NCBI RefSeq assembly: GCF_000384215.1
Contig: NZ_KB913032.1
Coordinates: forward strand, 7,711,605 to 7,775,604
Source of the DNA: Amycolatopsis alba DSM 44262
GTDB taxonomy: Bacteria; Actinomycetota; Actinomycetes; Mycobacteriales; Pseudonocardiaceae
Reading direction: 5' to 3'
Length of the DNA: 64,000 nt
Position numbers and translations under genes: made by a program. Shown here piece by piece: positions 17,516 through 27,325 of the stretch; the stretch's first letter is position 1; every line of letters begins with the position of its first letter. The notes beneath the pieces were generated by a model. It was not told where the DNA came from. It ran no database searches and worked only from the letters and a program-made list of their open reading frames with translations.

Positions 17516-17791
17516 GGTCGCAGGCCTGTTTCAGCGGCCTCCCGCACGGACTTACCAGCCCGGACCAGAGCGACCGCTCGAGCCCGGACTCGGCAGGATA
17601 GGCCTTCGGCATGATCGACAGCCTTCCAGACGACAAACCATCGACTCCGGAAACCCGAGTCCGCTACCGGGGAGTAACGCCACCCGACAACACCGAACCC
17701 AGCCCGACCAGCCCAGACGACTTCGATACAGGACTTAGAGGCCAGCCATAGTCCAGTGCCGACCTGCAGGCGCGAGGAATCAAAGAGATAT

Positions 17792-19138
17792 TCACGGTCG
17801 CCCGGCAGGTCGGCTTCGGCGAAGCTCGGTCGCTCTGCGGGCCACCGTGAGTGCCGGGTGACGCCCGGCGTACGGACGCAGCCGGGACCGCAAACTGGTC
17901 AATGCGACGTCCGCACGCCCGGAGCACAGATGAGGATAGTCGTCAAGGAACTGTCCCCACGTATGACAGGCGCGCTCCAGTTCGCCGGCGGCAAAATACA
18001 GTTCAGCCAGTCGGGCCGAGGTAATCGCGCGAGCACGGCGCTCACCGCTGGGCCGTCTGTGCAGCGAGCGGGTGAGCGCGCTGATCGCCGCGTCGCGTTC
18101 GCCGAGGCAGGCACGGACCGCCGCGTGATGGTGCGACAGGGCAGCGCAATGGTAAGTACCGACGGGTGCAGCGAGGGCATCGTCGCGACTGAGGTAGTTC
18201 TCCGCGTCCAGCAAGTGCCTCACCGCTTGATGCTGCTCGTCCGCCGCGGCCTTGGCGACGGCGACCTGGCCGGTCAGGAACGCGCGGGTTCGTGCCGGTG
18301 CGTGCGCCGGAAGCGCGCGGACGGCGTTGAGTGCGAGATTCACCGCGTGCCTTCGGTGGCCGAGCATCCGAGCCTGCACGCTGAGGGCCCGCAAGGAGAT
18401 GGCGTACTGCGTGGCGTCGCCGGCCTCATGAGCTAGCCGGAGGGCGGCCAGGTAATACCGTTGGGCGGTGCCGTGTAGTTCGTCGTCGAAACACAGAAAC
18501 CCGCACAGGTAGCAGAGCTGAGCGGCCGCGGTGAGCAGGTCCGTACGCACCGAGGGTGCCGCGTTCGCCCGAAGCCACGGCCCGATCGTGGAGCGCAGAT
18601 AATGCGCCAGAGCGGGGCGCGCGTGGCCTCCGCCGAACGACAGATCCGCGGCCGAGAACAAGCGCAGCATCGCACGGGCAGCCTCGACTTCCGTACGCCC
18701 GACCTTGCTCCGCCGGTCAGTGGGCAGGGAAACGGTCGCCGCGGCGGCCAGCTCGGCCCAATCGGGAATCGACAGCGCCGCGAGACTGTACAAACTTCCG
18801 GAGACCGCACTGCGGCTTGCCGCGCCGTCCTGGCACAGCTTCGTCAGCTCGGCGACGATGCTGGCACCCCAACCAGGGGGGACGCTCACGGTCGTGATGG
18901 GCGCGAAACCGACCTCCGAGACCGTGAGGCGTCGGCCGAGGTGGCGGGTGAACGCTTCGGCCACCAACTCGGGTACCGGTGTGCGGGGCCTGGAGCCGGA
19001 CAACCAATGCGCCACAGCGGTGCGGTCGTAATGGAGCTGTAGTCCCAGCTCGGCGCCCAGCGCGTTGGTCCGATTCGCCAGCTTCTGACCGGTCCACCCG
19101 GATTCGGTGAGCAGGTCCCGTAACAAGTGGTTCGGCAC
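17792..19138 (-). CDS. XRE-type regulator with TPR-like C-terminal region
   Basis: 448 residues from the GTG at 19138, set by a strong GGAGAAGGGG site; earlier codons in frame lack one. The N-terminal 60 residues form a divergent helix-turn-helix (LLRDLLTESGWTGQKLANRT then DRTAVAHWLSGSRPRTP). The remainder is a long Ala/Leu-rich helical array of TPR-like repeats (for example YYLAALRLAHEAGDATQYAI and HHHAAVRACLGERDAAISAL). This architecture is common among pathway-linked regulators in Streptomyces and relatives. It reads away from the HMG-CoA genes and towards the class II cyclase, so it is a plausible regulator of this terpene locus; that role is inferred from position. Confidence 0.78.
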   Translation of the reverse strand: MPNHLLRDLLTESGWTGQKLANRTNALGAELGLQLHYDRTAVAHWLSGSRPRTPVPELVAEAFTRHLGRRLTVSEVGFAPITTVSVPPGWGASIVAELTKLCQDGAASRSAVSGSLYSLAALSIPDWAELAAAATVSLPTDRRSKVGRTEVEAARAMLRLFSAADLSFGGGHARPALAHYLRSTIGPWLRANAAPSVRTDLLTAAAQLCYLCGFLCFDDELHGTAQRYYLAALRLAHEAGDATQYAISLRALSVQARMLGHRRHAVNLALNAVRALPAHAPARTRAFLTGQVAVAKAAADEQHQAVRHLLDAENYLSRDDALAAPVGTYHCAALSHHHAAVRACLGERDAAISALTRSLHRRPSGERRARAITSARLAELYFAAGELERACHTWGQFLDDYPHLCSGRADVALTSLRSRLRPYAGRHPALTVARRATELRRSRPAGRP

Positions 19139-19613
19139 CACCCCTTCTCCCCTTCTCCGCGCCGATCGCCCGGCGATCCAGGGCACGTCGACTCGGTACT
19201 AACCAGACAACCTGCTTGGAAGGTCCTCGATCGCCGAATAGATTCACTGAGAGAATCATACTTGACTTTTACCCGGTCGACGTCGCCTCATTCGGGGCCA
19301 ATCGTGTATAGTGCGACCGGCTTATCGACTACTTTTGGTGAAAGCCGGTAAGTGCCCTACAGCAAATCGAATTACCTCTGCACACCTTGTACCCCGTGGG
19401 CGATCTCCAGAAAAGCTGCTTGAAGAATACGTTCACCAAGGCTGCGATGCCGTATCGGCACGGAAAACGCGATGACCTTCGCTCCGGAATACTGATTACG
19501 CGATCAGAGTGATCCTCGCAGCGACCTCATACTGTCCGTGACAAGACGGCAGCAGGCTCGATGACGACCATCGCCCCTGAGCGGGACCTCCGGCAGGATC
19601 TTGATTACTGCTT
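19139..19613. other. Intergenic region, no supported gene
   Basis: About 475 bp between the leftward regulator gene and the 3' end of the leftward HMG-CoA synthase gene. One forward frame around 19360-19510 reads like degraded coding sequence (LHTLYPVGDLQKSCLKNTFT) but was not assigned. The region just upstream of 19138 should contain the regulator promoter. Confidence 0.35.
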
Positions 19614-20782
19614 CTAGTATAGGCGTTTGTGACACCTGAGCGCATCGAGACGATAGGGTCCGGAGGTTTGCCTCGGTGAGACGTGGTCCTCTCCGCAGGA
19701 TGGCAGTACGTACTCGCGCAATTCGCGGTAGGTGTCGTAGCCGATGGGCGTACGCCGTGCGACAGCGTGACGATGTTCGTCTGTCCGGAGGTGTTCACTG
19801 TAGCCCGAAGTGACGGTTCCGGTGAAGAATTCGGCGACGCTGCCGGATCCGTAGCTGAGGAATCCGATGGACCGCTCGGTCAGATCGCCGGGGCTTTCGA
19901 GTAGTGCGGCCAGTCCGATATACATGGAAGCTGTGTAGCTGTTTCCGATCTCGGAGTTGTAGGCCGTAGTGCGCCCGACGGCCTCGTCGACGCTCTGCCG
20001 CTCGGTCGTCTGTCCGTAACAACTCAGGAGATGCCGGTGCGCCTTGTGGGCCATTCTCGTGAAAGGCTGGTGATAACAGAACGCGGCGATCTCGCTGAGC
20101 GCACGGCCGCCCTGCTCGGTGTAGTCCTTCCAGGTCCCTTCCACCGCGCGGAGGTAGGCTTCGAGGGACAACTTTCCGTCGACGATGGCGGTGGTGCGAT
20201 AGTTCGGCCTCCAGAAGTCCATCACGTCGCTGGTGAACAGGCCGGATGGCTCGTCGATCCGGAGCAGGGCGGGCTCCGCGGAGACCAGCATGGCGACCGC
20301 CGCCGCGCCCTGAGTCGGTTCGCCAGGGCTGTCCAGCGGGTACTTCGAGATGTCTCGCCGGCGATGACGAGCACCTGCTGCCGCCGGTCACCTCGTACCA
20401 GGGCGGCGGCGAACTGCAGTGCGGCCGCGCCGCTGTAGCAAGCCTGTTTCAGTTCCACGACCCTGGTGGATTCAGGCAGGCCCAGCAAGTGGTGGACGTA
20501 GATGCCCGCGGCTTTCGACTGGTCGACGGAAGTCTCGGTGGCGAACAGGACCGTGCGGATCCGGCTGTGCCCGTGCCGCTCGAGAATGGGAGCGGCCGCG
20601 GCCGCTCCCATCGTCACGACGTCCTCGTCCGCCGCCGGGACACTCATCGCGCGCTGGCCGAGCCCCACATGGTATTTGTCGACGTCGGTGCCGGTGTGCC
20701 GGGCCAGTTCGGTATGCGGCAGAACGAATTGAGTGGTCGCGAACGACAGGTCGTGGATCCCGACTGTGTCTTCAGGCGGCAT
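19614..20782 (-). pseudogene. HMG-CoA synthase, one frameshift
   Basis: Condenses acetyl-CoA and acetoacetyl-CoA in the mevalonate pathway. Frame 1 from the ATG at 20782 contains FATETSVDQSKAAGIYVHHL (catalytic Glu83) and ELKQACYSGAAALQFAAALV (nucleophile Cys115), up to LVIAGETS. A one-base shift at about 20340 leads to KYPLDSPGEPTQGAAAVAML and the rest, including the His segment FCYHQPFTRMAHKAHRHL and GSGSVAEFFTG. Joined, the protein is about 389 residues, the normal family length, with all catalytic residues. It starts 3 bp after the HMG-CoA reductase stop. The shift is either a real lesion or a sequencing error in a working gene. Confidence 0.82.
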
Positions 20783-20785
20783 GGC

Positions 20786-21877
20786 TCAGACCTCGGCTTT
20801 TGTCGGTTGGTCTCCGCGTTCCAGCTGGACGTGTGCGTGCATGAGCTCGCCGGGATTGGTCTGGGCCGCGAGTAGCGAAAGTTCACCGCAGAGCACGGTG
20901 GCAGCGGCGATGACGGCGAGCCGTCGTGCGTTGTCACCGGAGGGCCGTCGTTCACGGCAGCCGAGGCGGGTCAGGTTGGTTTCGACGAAGTCGAGGCTCT
21001 TTCCGTTGCCCACCGAGCCCACGATCAGATTCGGCAGCGTGCAGGAGAAGTAGAGGTCGCCGTCTCGATCTTCGGCGACGGTGATGCCTTGAGACCCTTC
21101 GACGATGTTCGCCGCGTCTTGCCCTGTCGCCAGATAGAAGCCGAGCAGCATGTTCGCGTAGTGCGCGTTCGCGGTCCGGATCCCCCCGGCGAGAAGGGTG
21201 CCGAGCATGTTCTTCCGCACGTTCAAGCGTGCGATCTTTGCCGCCGTGGTTCGGAGCTGGTCGGCGACGATCCGTGCCGGAACGAGTAGTTCGGTGACGA
21301 CGTTCTTGCCACGGCCGAGGATTCCGTTGACGGCGGTCGCTTTCTTGTCGGTGCAGTAGTTGCCCGAGATCGAGCCGTAGGAGATCCCCGGCATGGTGCG
21401 CAGAAGGTGGTTCAGGAGCGCGTCGGCGGCCAGGGTCACCATGTTGTGCCCGGCCGCGTCACCGGTGGTGAACTCGAACCGGATGAACAGCAGGTTGGCG
21501 GTGATCTCGTGGCGAACGCCGACCAGCTCGATGAACCTGCTCACCGTGCCGGAAACTTCTCCCAGTTCCCCGCGCCGCTCCTGAAGCTGCCGGGCCGTGG
21601 CATACGCGGTCTGTGCGTCCGTAGCTTCCACCAGCACGGATCGAGTCATGCGCTCGTCAACGAGTGTGGCAACAATTCCCGGCTCGGTCAGCATCGAGAT
21701 CTTCGCGCCGCGGCCGACGGACGGCCAGAGCGGGGATTCGTAGGTGGCGATGGGGACTTCGGTCTGGGTGACCGCGACGTTCCCCGAAATCCTTAACGGG
21801 CCCACCCACCGCATCGGGACACCAGCGACCCCAGGCACGCCGCCCATCGGGACCCCTCCGTTTTCATCGCCGTCCAT
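20786..21877 (-). CDS. HMG-CoA reductase
   Basis: Reduces HMG-CoA to mevalonate with NADPH, the committed step of the mevalonate pathway. The protein has 363 residues from the ATG at 21877, preceded by GGGAGGTG; an in-frame GTG at 21898 is possible. Class I-type motifs are present in order: TYESPLWPSVGRGAKI (substrate Glu), GDAAGHNMVT, TDKKATAVNGILGRGKNVVT (catalytic Lys), GQDAANIVEGSQGI (catalytic Asp), DLYFSCTLPNLIVGSVGNGK and a C-terminal His in LMHAHVQLER. It is soluble, with no membrane anchor. It forms a two-gene unit with HMG-CoA synthase. Mevalonate kinases and isomerase genes are not in the window, so the pathway is incomplete here. Confidence 0.92.
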   Translation of the reverse strand: MDGDENGGVPMGGVPGVAGVPMRWVGPLRISGNVAVTQTEVPIATYESPLWPSVGRGAKISMLTEPGIVATLVDERMTRSVLVEATDAQTAYATARQLQERRGELGEVSGTVSRFIELVGVRHEITANLLFIRFEFTTGDAAGHNMVTLAADALLNHLLRTMPGISYGSISGNYCTDKKATAVNGILGRGKNVVTELLVPARIVADQLRTTAAKIARLNVRKNMLGTLLAGGIRTANAHYANMLLGFYLATGQDAANIVEGSQGITVAEDRDGDLYFSCTLPNLIVGSVGNGKSLDFVETNLTRLGCRERRPSGDNARRLAVIAAATVLCGELSLLAAQTNPGELMHAHVQLERGDQPTKAEV

Positions 21878-22001
21878 TCTGGGGCACACCTCCCTCACGC
21901 GCGTGGCCTACACCATTTCGGCTTGCTTCCACCACCAGTAGACACGTCGCCGGGCGAGGCGGACCAGACTGATCAGTAACCGCCTCGTTGAATGAGGTGC
22001 C

Positions 22002-22358
22002 ATGTTGAAAGCCAAGCGGAGGAAGAAACACGCAAGCGACACCGACGTGGCGTGGGCCGCCCGCAGTCGCCTGCGGACGGCCCACGCGCTTACCTCACTG
22101 TCGCTGGCGGCGGGTCAACCAGTGCATGATCGCGCCGAGCACGATGCCCCGAAGCGGACACTACCCCCCGCTCTCCTGGACACCGCATCACGCCTGATCA
22201 TCGAGCTGACTCCCACCGGAACGACAACACCCCAGCAGCTCGGCCGCGCCCAACCCCGCCGGTTGTACCGCGACACCCTCGATGGAACCACGACCGACGT
22301 CATCGGAAGAACACGGCTCCTGACACCGAAGGCCGGTCACGGCGGACCTAGCGGATAG
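22002..22358 (+). CDS. Hypothetical basic protein, weakly supported
   Basis: 118 residues from an ATG preceded by GAGGTG. It has a basic N-terminus (MLKAKRRKKHA) and no recognised domain. Composition in the second half is Thr/Pro/Arg-rich and may be non-coding. It is divergent from the HMG-CoA reductase gene. The family is not recognised. Confidence 0.25.
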   Translation: MLKAKRRKKHASDTDVAWAARSRLRTAHALTSLSLAAGQPVHDRAEHDAPKRTLPPALLDTASRLIIELTPTGTTTPQQLGRAQPRRLYRDTLDGTTTDVIGRTRLLTPKAGHGGPSG

Positions 22359-22436
22359 CCGAAGACAACGAACTCCACCGCACCGAGGCCGCCCTCCGCG
22401 ACACCACTCCGCCCTTGATCATCATCTCCCCAAGTC

Positions 22437-22468
22437 CCTGAAGCGCCGCACCAGCGCGGCACTTCAGG
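22437..22468. terminator. Hairpin, possible terminator
   Basis: A 13-bp stem with one mismatch (CCTGAAGCGCCGC and GCGGCACTTCAGG) around a 6-base loop. It lies in a gap between the weak ORF at 22002 and the class II cyclase remnant; no supported gene lies from 22359 to 22735. Confidence 0.45.
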
Positions 22469-22735
22469 AATTCAACAACGACCAGCATTCAACAGGACGT
22501 GCATACGCACTACTAGCCGAACGAAGCGGTCAGCGGCTCTACTTGAAGCGAACAGGAGGTCCATCGGTACCGTCGATCATCATGTCGCACCGGACACCCA
22601 CCTGCGGCCACAGAACGGCCTTACCTCAGTGCCACGAGCACTTTCGACGACTCACGGACGAGGGACCGAATAATTCACGACCGTCGAGAACCTCGCCTGC
22701 CACACCAGAGAAACCGACCCATTCTTCATTCAACT

Positions 22736-23506
22736 CCGTCAAAGTCAGACGGCAACAACCTCACCACCTCGTGGACCGTCATGGTCGAACACGCACTGGC
22801 TGGTGTCCCGGACATCCCCACAGCGGCAGCGGAACTGCTCCACACCGACCTGAACCACCCATCCGGCCTGATGGGCACGGTCGGCGACACCACCATCCCC
22901 GGCGATACGGACAGCACCGCCTGCGCGATTTTGGCCGCCCGGATACTGGGCCTGCCCGCCCCACCGTCATCGACCAAAATCGACCAGCTCTACGACCCCG
23001 ACCAGGGCTGCTACCGAACACTCCTGTTCGAGCACAACGGGTCGCTGAGCACCAACATCCACGTGGACGCCGTACTGGCCCTGGTGCTGGAATGGCTCAC
23101 CGATGCGATGACCCGTGAGGGCACCCCACTGTGCAAGTGGCACCTGTCACCGATCTACGCGATGGGTGAACTGGCCCGTGTCACAGCCACTATCAGTCAC
23201 CCACTTGCGACCGGCCTCCACTCGATGGCTACCGCCCAGCTCTTGGCACTGCACAACACCGACGGCGGTTGGGGAGCACACGGTTCCACGGCCGAAGAGA
23301 CCGGTTATGCCGTCCTTGGCCTAGCCGCCGCACCGATTCCACTGGCTCCGTCCCCGACGCTCTCCGGCACGCACATCGCAACCTCGATGCGAGGCCCGCC
23401 CCGCGAGATCCCGCTGGGGCTGGGCAGACACTCTACTGCGTAGGCACACTTGTACCCGTCCCACACCGCACCGCACTGGCACGGATCGAACAACTCTTCC
23501 CTGCAT
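22736..23506 (+). pseudogene. Truncated class II terpene cyclase, paralogue of 15924
   Basis: Carries only the C-terminal half. It begins with a segment reading NNLTTSWTVMVEHALAGVPD that aligns with HFVTAWSVMFENEVEHPLAH of the first copy. It includes the acid motif GDTDSTACA (DTDST at 22903-22917) and CKWHLSPIYAMGELARVTAT, then NTDGGWGAHGSTAEETGYAV. A frameshift around 23390 leads to the end QTLYCVGTLVPVPH...LEQLF-like. The N-terminal 200 residues are absent. The two copies share the DTDST variant, pointing to duplication within the locus followed by decay. Confidence 0.8.
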
Positions 23507-23528
23507 GACACTACGAGATGGAGTGGCC

Positions 23529-25446
23529 ATGACAACGCACGTTCCTGCCTCTGCGATTCCTGATGCCGATCAGATTCGTCGCAGGCGGATCAGCATAGCC
23601 GCCATGCCCGATATATGGGATGTGGCCGCGTGCGGGCTGGAGATCAGCGGCCTCGAGACACACATGGCACGACTGCGAATGGGAACCGAGGGCGTCCGCG
23701 CAAACGGGGGATCAGCCGAGAGCGAAGCCGCCACCTACCTCGTCCGGGAACCGTCCTACGTCCCCTACCTATCGACAGCAGTGCTCCGCTATGAATCAAG
23801 TGACAACCGCTGCCGGGAAGTACTGGACTTGGTCTGCTCACCCGAAGCACACGCCGCCATCCTGTCCAGCCCGATAATGGCCACGGCCCCGGTAGTCGCG
23901 GCAATTGTACGCCAAGCGTTCTGGGGTGGTCCCGCGACCCGTGCCGGCCGAGGGGTGGCGACACTCATCGAGATACTCCCAGCCAAAGGCAATGAAGTGG
24001 ATCGAACGCTTCGCGAGTATCGAGATCACAACGCAGAAACAGCGCAGGACGCGGCCCACATGGCGGTGCGTAACTTTATCGGCGCCTTCGCGGCCTGGGA
24101 ATTCATTCGCTCAGACGGGCAAATTTCCGAACTGTGTGGTTCGGTGCTCTGCCTTGCGATGTTCTTCGACCATCACGGTACCTCCGACGCCTACATCGCC
24201 GCGGCCAGCGAAGCCCTCGCCTGCCTCGACGGCCCTGCTGCGACACAGGCATTGCGCGAACTGGTGACCATGCTCGCTGTGATCGGCCACCGGAACGAGG
24301 TAACGCGGGCGTCCGCACGGATCGCCGATCTCGCCGCGTTTCTGGACGCGAGCGGCGAGCCCGTGGCTCCCCAGGAATTTCTCTGGGCCCGTTCGTGGGA
24401 TGCAGGTATGACGCCCTATTCACCGCTTGGTCATGGGTACGGCCGAGCACCGGCATCTTACCGACGAACTCGGCGCCTGCATTGCCATGGCAAGAATGCG
24501 AGGCGTGCGGCGCGCACCCGATGGCCTCTTCCGTTACAATGAAATGGTCGATTTTGCTCCCGACCTTGACAGTCAGGAATGCTTCAATGAAGTCCTCCTG
24601 GCGCTGGCGATGGGCGGTGAGCGCGCGGTGCGCGGCTTCGCCAATGCCACCGCACAGATCATCGGCGATGTGCTCGCCTGTGAATGCAGCAAACAGGGCC
24701 ACGACGAAGCAGCCGAACTCGCCATGGGCGGCTGTATGTGGGCCCTGCTGACGCCCCGCTACTCCAGCCGTAAGCAGCTCATCGCCTTCAGCGCCAACGA
24801 GACCCTGAACGAGTTTTACCGGTGGCGGTCCCCCGGTACGCGGCTGGAAACGGTAGCCCGCATAACCCTCCAACCAGGCTACGCCCTGCACTCGACCGAC
24901 TGGCGACCATTGTGGACACTCGCCGAAGCCACCCCCAGCGAGCCAGAGATGCCGTGGGTCGCTGAACTCGCCAGGCGTGCGGTCAGGCGCAGTGTTCCCG
25001 CTGGGACAACGCTCACCGACCCGCGGGCCTGTGAAGCGGCCGCGAAGTCCGTACTCGCCCACTGCGATGTTCTCGACGACTCCACCGCGCTACGTGCCGT
25101 GGCCGAAGAATGGTGCCTGTTCTTCGACACAGTTCTGGTCGCCTCATCCACAGTCAGCGCGGGCAGCCAGGCCATCCGGCAGGAGCTCCGCGATCTGATC
25201 AACCGAATCTGGCAACACACCATCGTCGTCGATGGTTCCACCGATGCGACAACCCACTCGGACGAGCGGTTGTTCCTGGACACCGACCGAACCATCCGGC
25301 GTACCTACACGCTGGCACCGGCCGAAGGACTGACCATCCGGCGGGCCTTCTTCGGAGTAGTTACCAGTGCCGTCGAACTTAGCGGGCTCAACCCGTTCGG
25401 GCGTTTGGTCGACGGCGGCAGCGCGATCGTGTCGAATCACAGCTGA
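23529..25446 (+). pseudogene. Unrecognised long helical protein, split by a frameshift
   Basis: The frame from the ATG at 23529 (GGAG site) gives about 297 well-behaved residues (MPDIWDVAACGLEISGLETH, YLVREPSYVPYLSTAVLRYE, MAVRNFIGAFAAWEFIRSDG). After about base 24415 it turns into an Arg-rich tail. The frame starting at 24427 overlaps it and gives 339 well-behaved residues (HLTDELGACIAMARMRGVRR, GCMWALLTPRYSSRKQLIAF, AEEWCLFFDTVLVASSTVSA) to 25446. The simplest reading is one gene of about 630 residues with a frameshift near 24410; two overlapping genes are the alternative. It is Ala/Leu-rich and helical, without DDxxD or DxDD motifs. No family was recognised. It follows the class II cyclase by 22 bp, so it may be a pathway partner. 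Confidence 0.5.
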
Positions 25447-25866
25447 ACTCGGGCATCGACCGTTGTTCGGACACTGCTGGCCTGGTGGCCGGGGCGACCC
25501 CAATGCCGCTGCTTTATGAGGTTCCCCCGGTTCACCGGACACGGTGGCGTTGCCCTTGTCTCCGGACAACCGGGGAAGCTCAGCTCGTGAGACGTGCTGG
25601 TAATCCATATTGCCCACGCGGCTTGCCCGCGCTTACGCGCCGACTTCCGAGTGAGCGGCTCGCGACAGCACCGCGACATCGCGAGCACTGTGGGTCCTCA
25701 CACACGCGGCCCCGCCCACGCCGTTCGCGGTCTACTCGTGGTTCGTCCGGGTCATCGGCGCCGGCTGGCACAGGTGAACAGCCGCAACAGCGTGGGCACC
25801 CCGTGTCGGACCCATCCTCAGCCTGGTCATTGACCTACGGCGGTGTTGCGGGTGGCGGGTGTGGTG
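25447..25866. other. Intergenic region, nothing supported
   Basis: About 420 bp between the unrecognised terpene-locus gene and the leftward RTX-like gene. Forward frames contain short protein-like stretches but no start, ribosome site or recognisable domain. Confidence 0.35.
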
Positions 25867-26964
25867 TCAGGGGCAGTTGACCGGGGGGTCCCCGCGGTTC
25901 ACGGTGCAGGTGTCGGTGCCCGGCCCGCCGTCCGCGATCCCGTAGTTCTGGTTGACGGTGAGGGTGTCGTCGCCCGGGCCACCACCCACGATGTGGGTGG
26001 GCACGTTCACTCGCACGGCGATGATGTCCTCACCCAAGCCGCCCATCACCGCCCCGAAGTTGGACTCGATGAGGGTGATGGTGTCCATCCCCGGGCCGCC
26101 CGTCACGGTCCCAATGTTGAGCTGGTTGACGGTGATGGTATCGGCGCCCGACCCGCCCGTTACCGCCCCGAAGTTGCGCTCGTTGACGGTGATGGTGTCG
26201 GCGCCCGCGCCGCCGTCCACGGTCCCGCGGTTCTCCCTGACGGTGATGGTCTCGTCACCGGCGTCGCCCAGGATGGAGCCCCCTTCCCCGACCATGACGA
26301 TATTGGGGAACCTGTCGTCTCCGTCGCCCAGTCCCGCCAGGCCGCCACCGCCCCGCACCGTGCCGAAGACGAGCGTGTCGTCGGTGATCTGGAACTCGTC
26401 CGCGCCGGCTCCGCCTTCCACCTTCCCGCTGAACTGCGCCAGTCCAGCCTCGCGTCTGAACTGCAGGGTGTCGTTGCCGGCATCGCCGGTGAGGTAACTG
26501 CCGGCCGTGGTGAATACGTCGCCGAACGTCGCGATCAGTGCGATGTCGTCGTCGCCGTCGAGGAGATCGCCGAGGAGGGGGCCGCCACCGCGAATGGTGC
26601 CGGAGAGCGCGGGCGCCGGGTCTTCGCGGTCGGGCCTGACCGTGATGGTGTCTCCGCCCGTGCCGCCGTTGACGGTGCCGGCGACCTGCCCACCGAAATC
26701 GAGGGTGTCCTTCCCGGCAAATCCGTTGACGGTGGCGCTGGCCGCCAGCCCGCCGAGGCACTCGATGACGTCGTCACCCGCGGTGCCGCTGATGACCGTG
26801 CCGGAGACCGACCGGCCGTTGACGGTGCAGGTCGACCCCGCCGCCCACGCCGGAGTCGCGGCCGGTACGAGCAAGCCGGCCGCGAGCGCGACGGCCGCCA
26901 CCGCGAGGACCGTCCACCGTGCCCCGTGGCGGGTGAAGCGGGACCGGCCGGTAGTGGTGTTCAT
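25867..26964 (-). CDS. Secreted RTX-like calcium-binding repeat protein
   Basis: 365 residues from the ATG at 26964 (GAAGGAG upstream). The signal peptide ends near WAAGSTCTV (about residue 42). The mature part is made of degenerate nonapeptide-like repeats such as GGAGADTITVN, GGSGADTITVN and GGPGMDTITL, the GGxGxD pattern of haemolysin-type calcium-binding beta-rolls. Paired cysteines occur near both ends (CTVNG, CTVNRGDPPVNC). No catalytic domain is attached, and no type I secretion genes lie nearby. Export by Sec or Tat and folding on calcium outside the cell is the likely behaviour; function is unknown. A paralogue lies directly upstream at 27326. Confidence 0.75.
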   Translation of the reverse strand: MNTTTGRSRFTRHGARWTVLAVAAVALAAGLLVPAATPAWAAGSTCTVNGRSVSGTVISGTAGDDVIECLGGLAASATVNGFAGKDTLDFGGQVAGTVNGGTGGDTITVRPDREDPAPALSGTIRGGGPLLGDLLDGDDDIALIATFGDVFTTAGSYLTGDAGNDTLQFRREAGLAQFSGKVEGGAGADEFQITDDTLVFGTVRGGGGLAGLGDGDDRFPNIVMVGEGGSILGDAGDETITVRENRGTVDGGAGADTITVNERNFGAVTGGSGADTITVNQLNIGTVTGGPGMDTITLIESNFGAVMGGLGEDIIAVRVNVPTHIVGGGPGDDTLTVNQNYGIADGGPGTDTCTVNRGDPPVNCP

Positions 26965-27041
26965 CGGGACCAGGGCTCCTTCCGCCGTGCCCTCGCCGGG
27001 GCAGCCCCTGCGGCCTCCGGCCGAGAGCCCATGTCTCCAGG

Positions 27042-27101
27042 CCACCCGCTGCGCGGGCGCGGAACCGGCAACCGGACACGACCCACTGGACTATCCGCGC
27101 C
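27042..27101 (-). promoter_or_regulatory. Duplicated upstream region of RTX-like gene 1
   Basis: A 60-bp block matching 28588-28647 with a single mismatch, located about 78 bp upstream of the start codon in both cases. The high conservation outside coding sequence suggests a shared promoter, operator or 5' leader. No obvious -35/-10 pair was assigned. Confidence 0.55.
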
Positions 27102-27325
27102 ACCCCCTTCGCCCGCACCCCCAGCGACGCCCGGTTCACCACTTCCACCCTTTCGTGGAGCCGTCGCCACCCGTTCAGCCTGACCCGTCCGGTGCTCGGA
27201 ACCGGTGGCCGACCGTGCCCCTCGGGGTCCCCGGTCAACGTGTGGTCCGCGGGGCCGGTCTCCCGGCGAGGCAGCGGGGCCGAGGTGCCCGGGCCGCCGC
27301 CGGCTCGCGGTCGCGGGTGCCGGTG

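Noticed and set aside
19261..19312. A TTGACT and TATAGT pair considered as a sigma-70-type promoter
   Set aside because: The spacing between the two boxes is about 40 bp, far beyond a usable distance.
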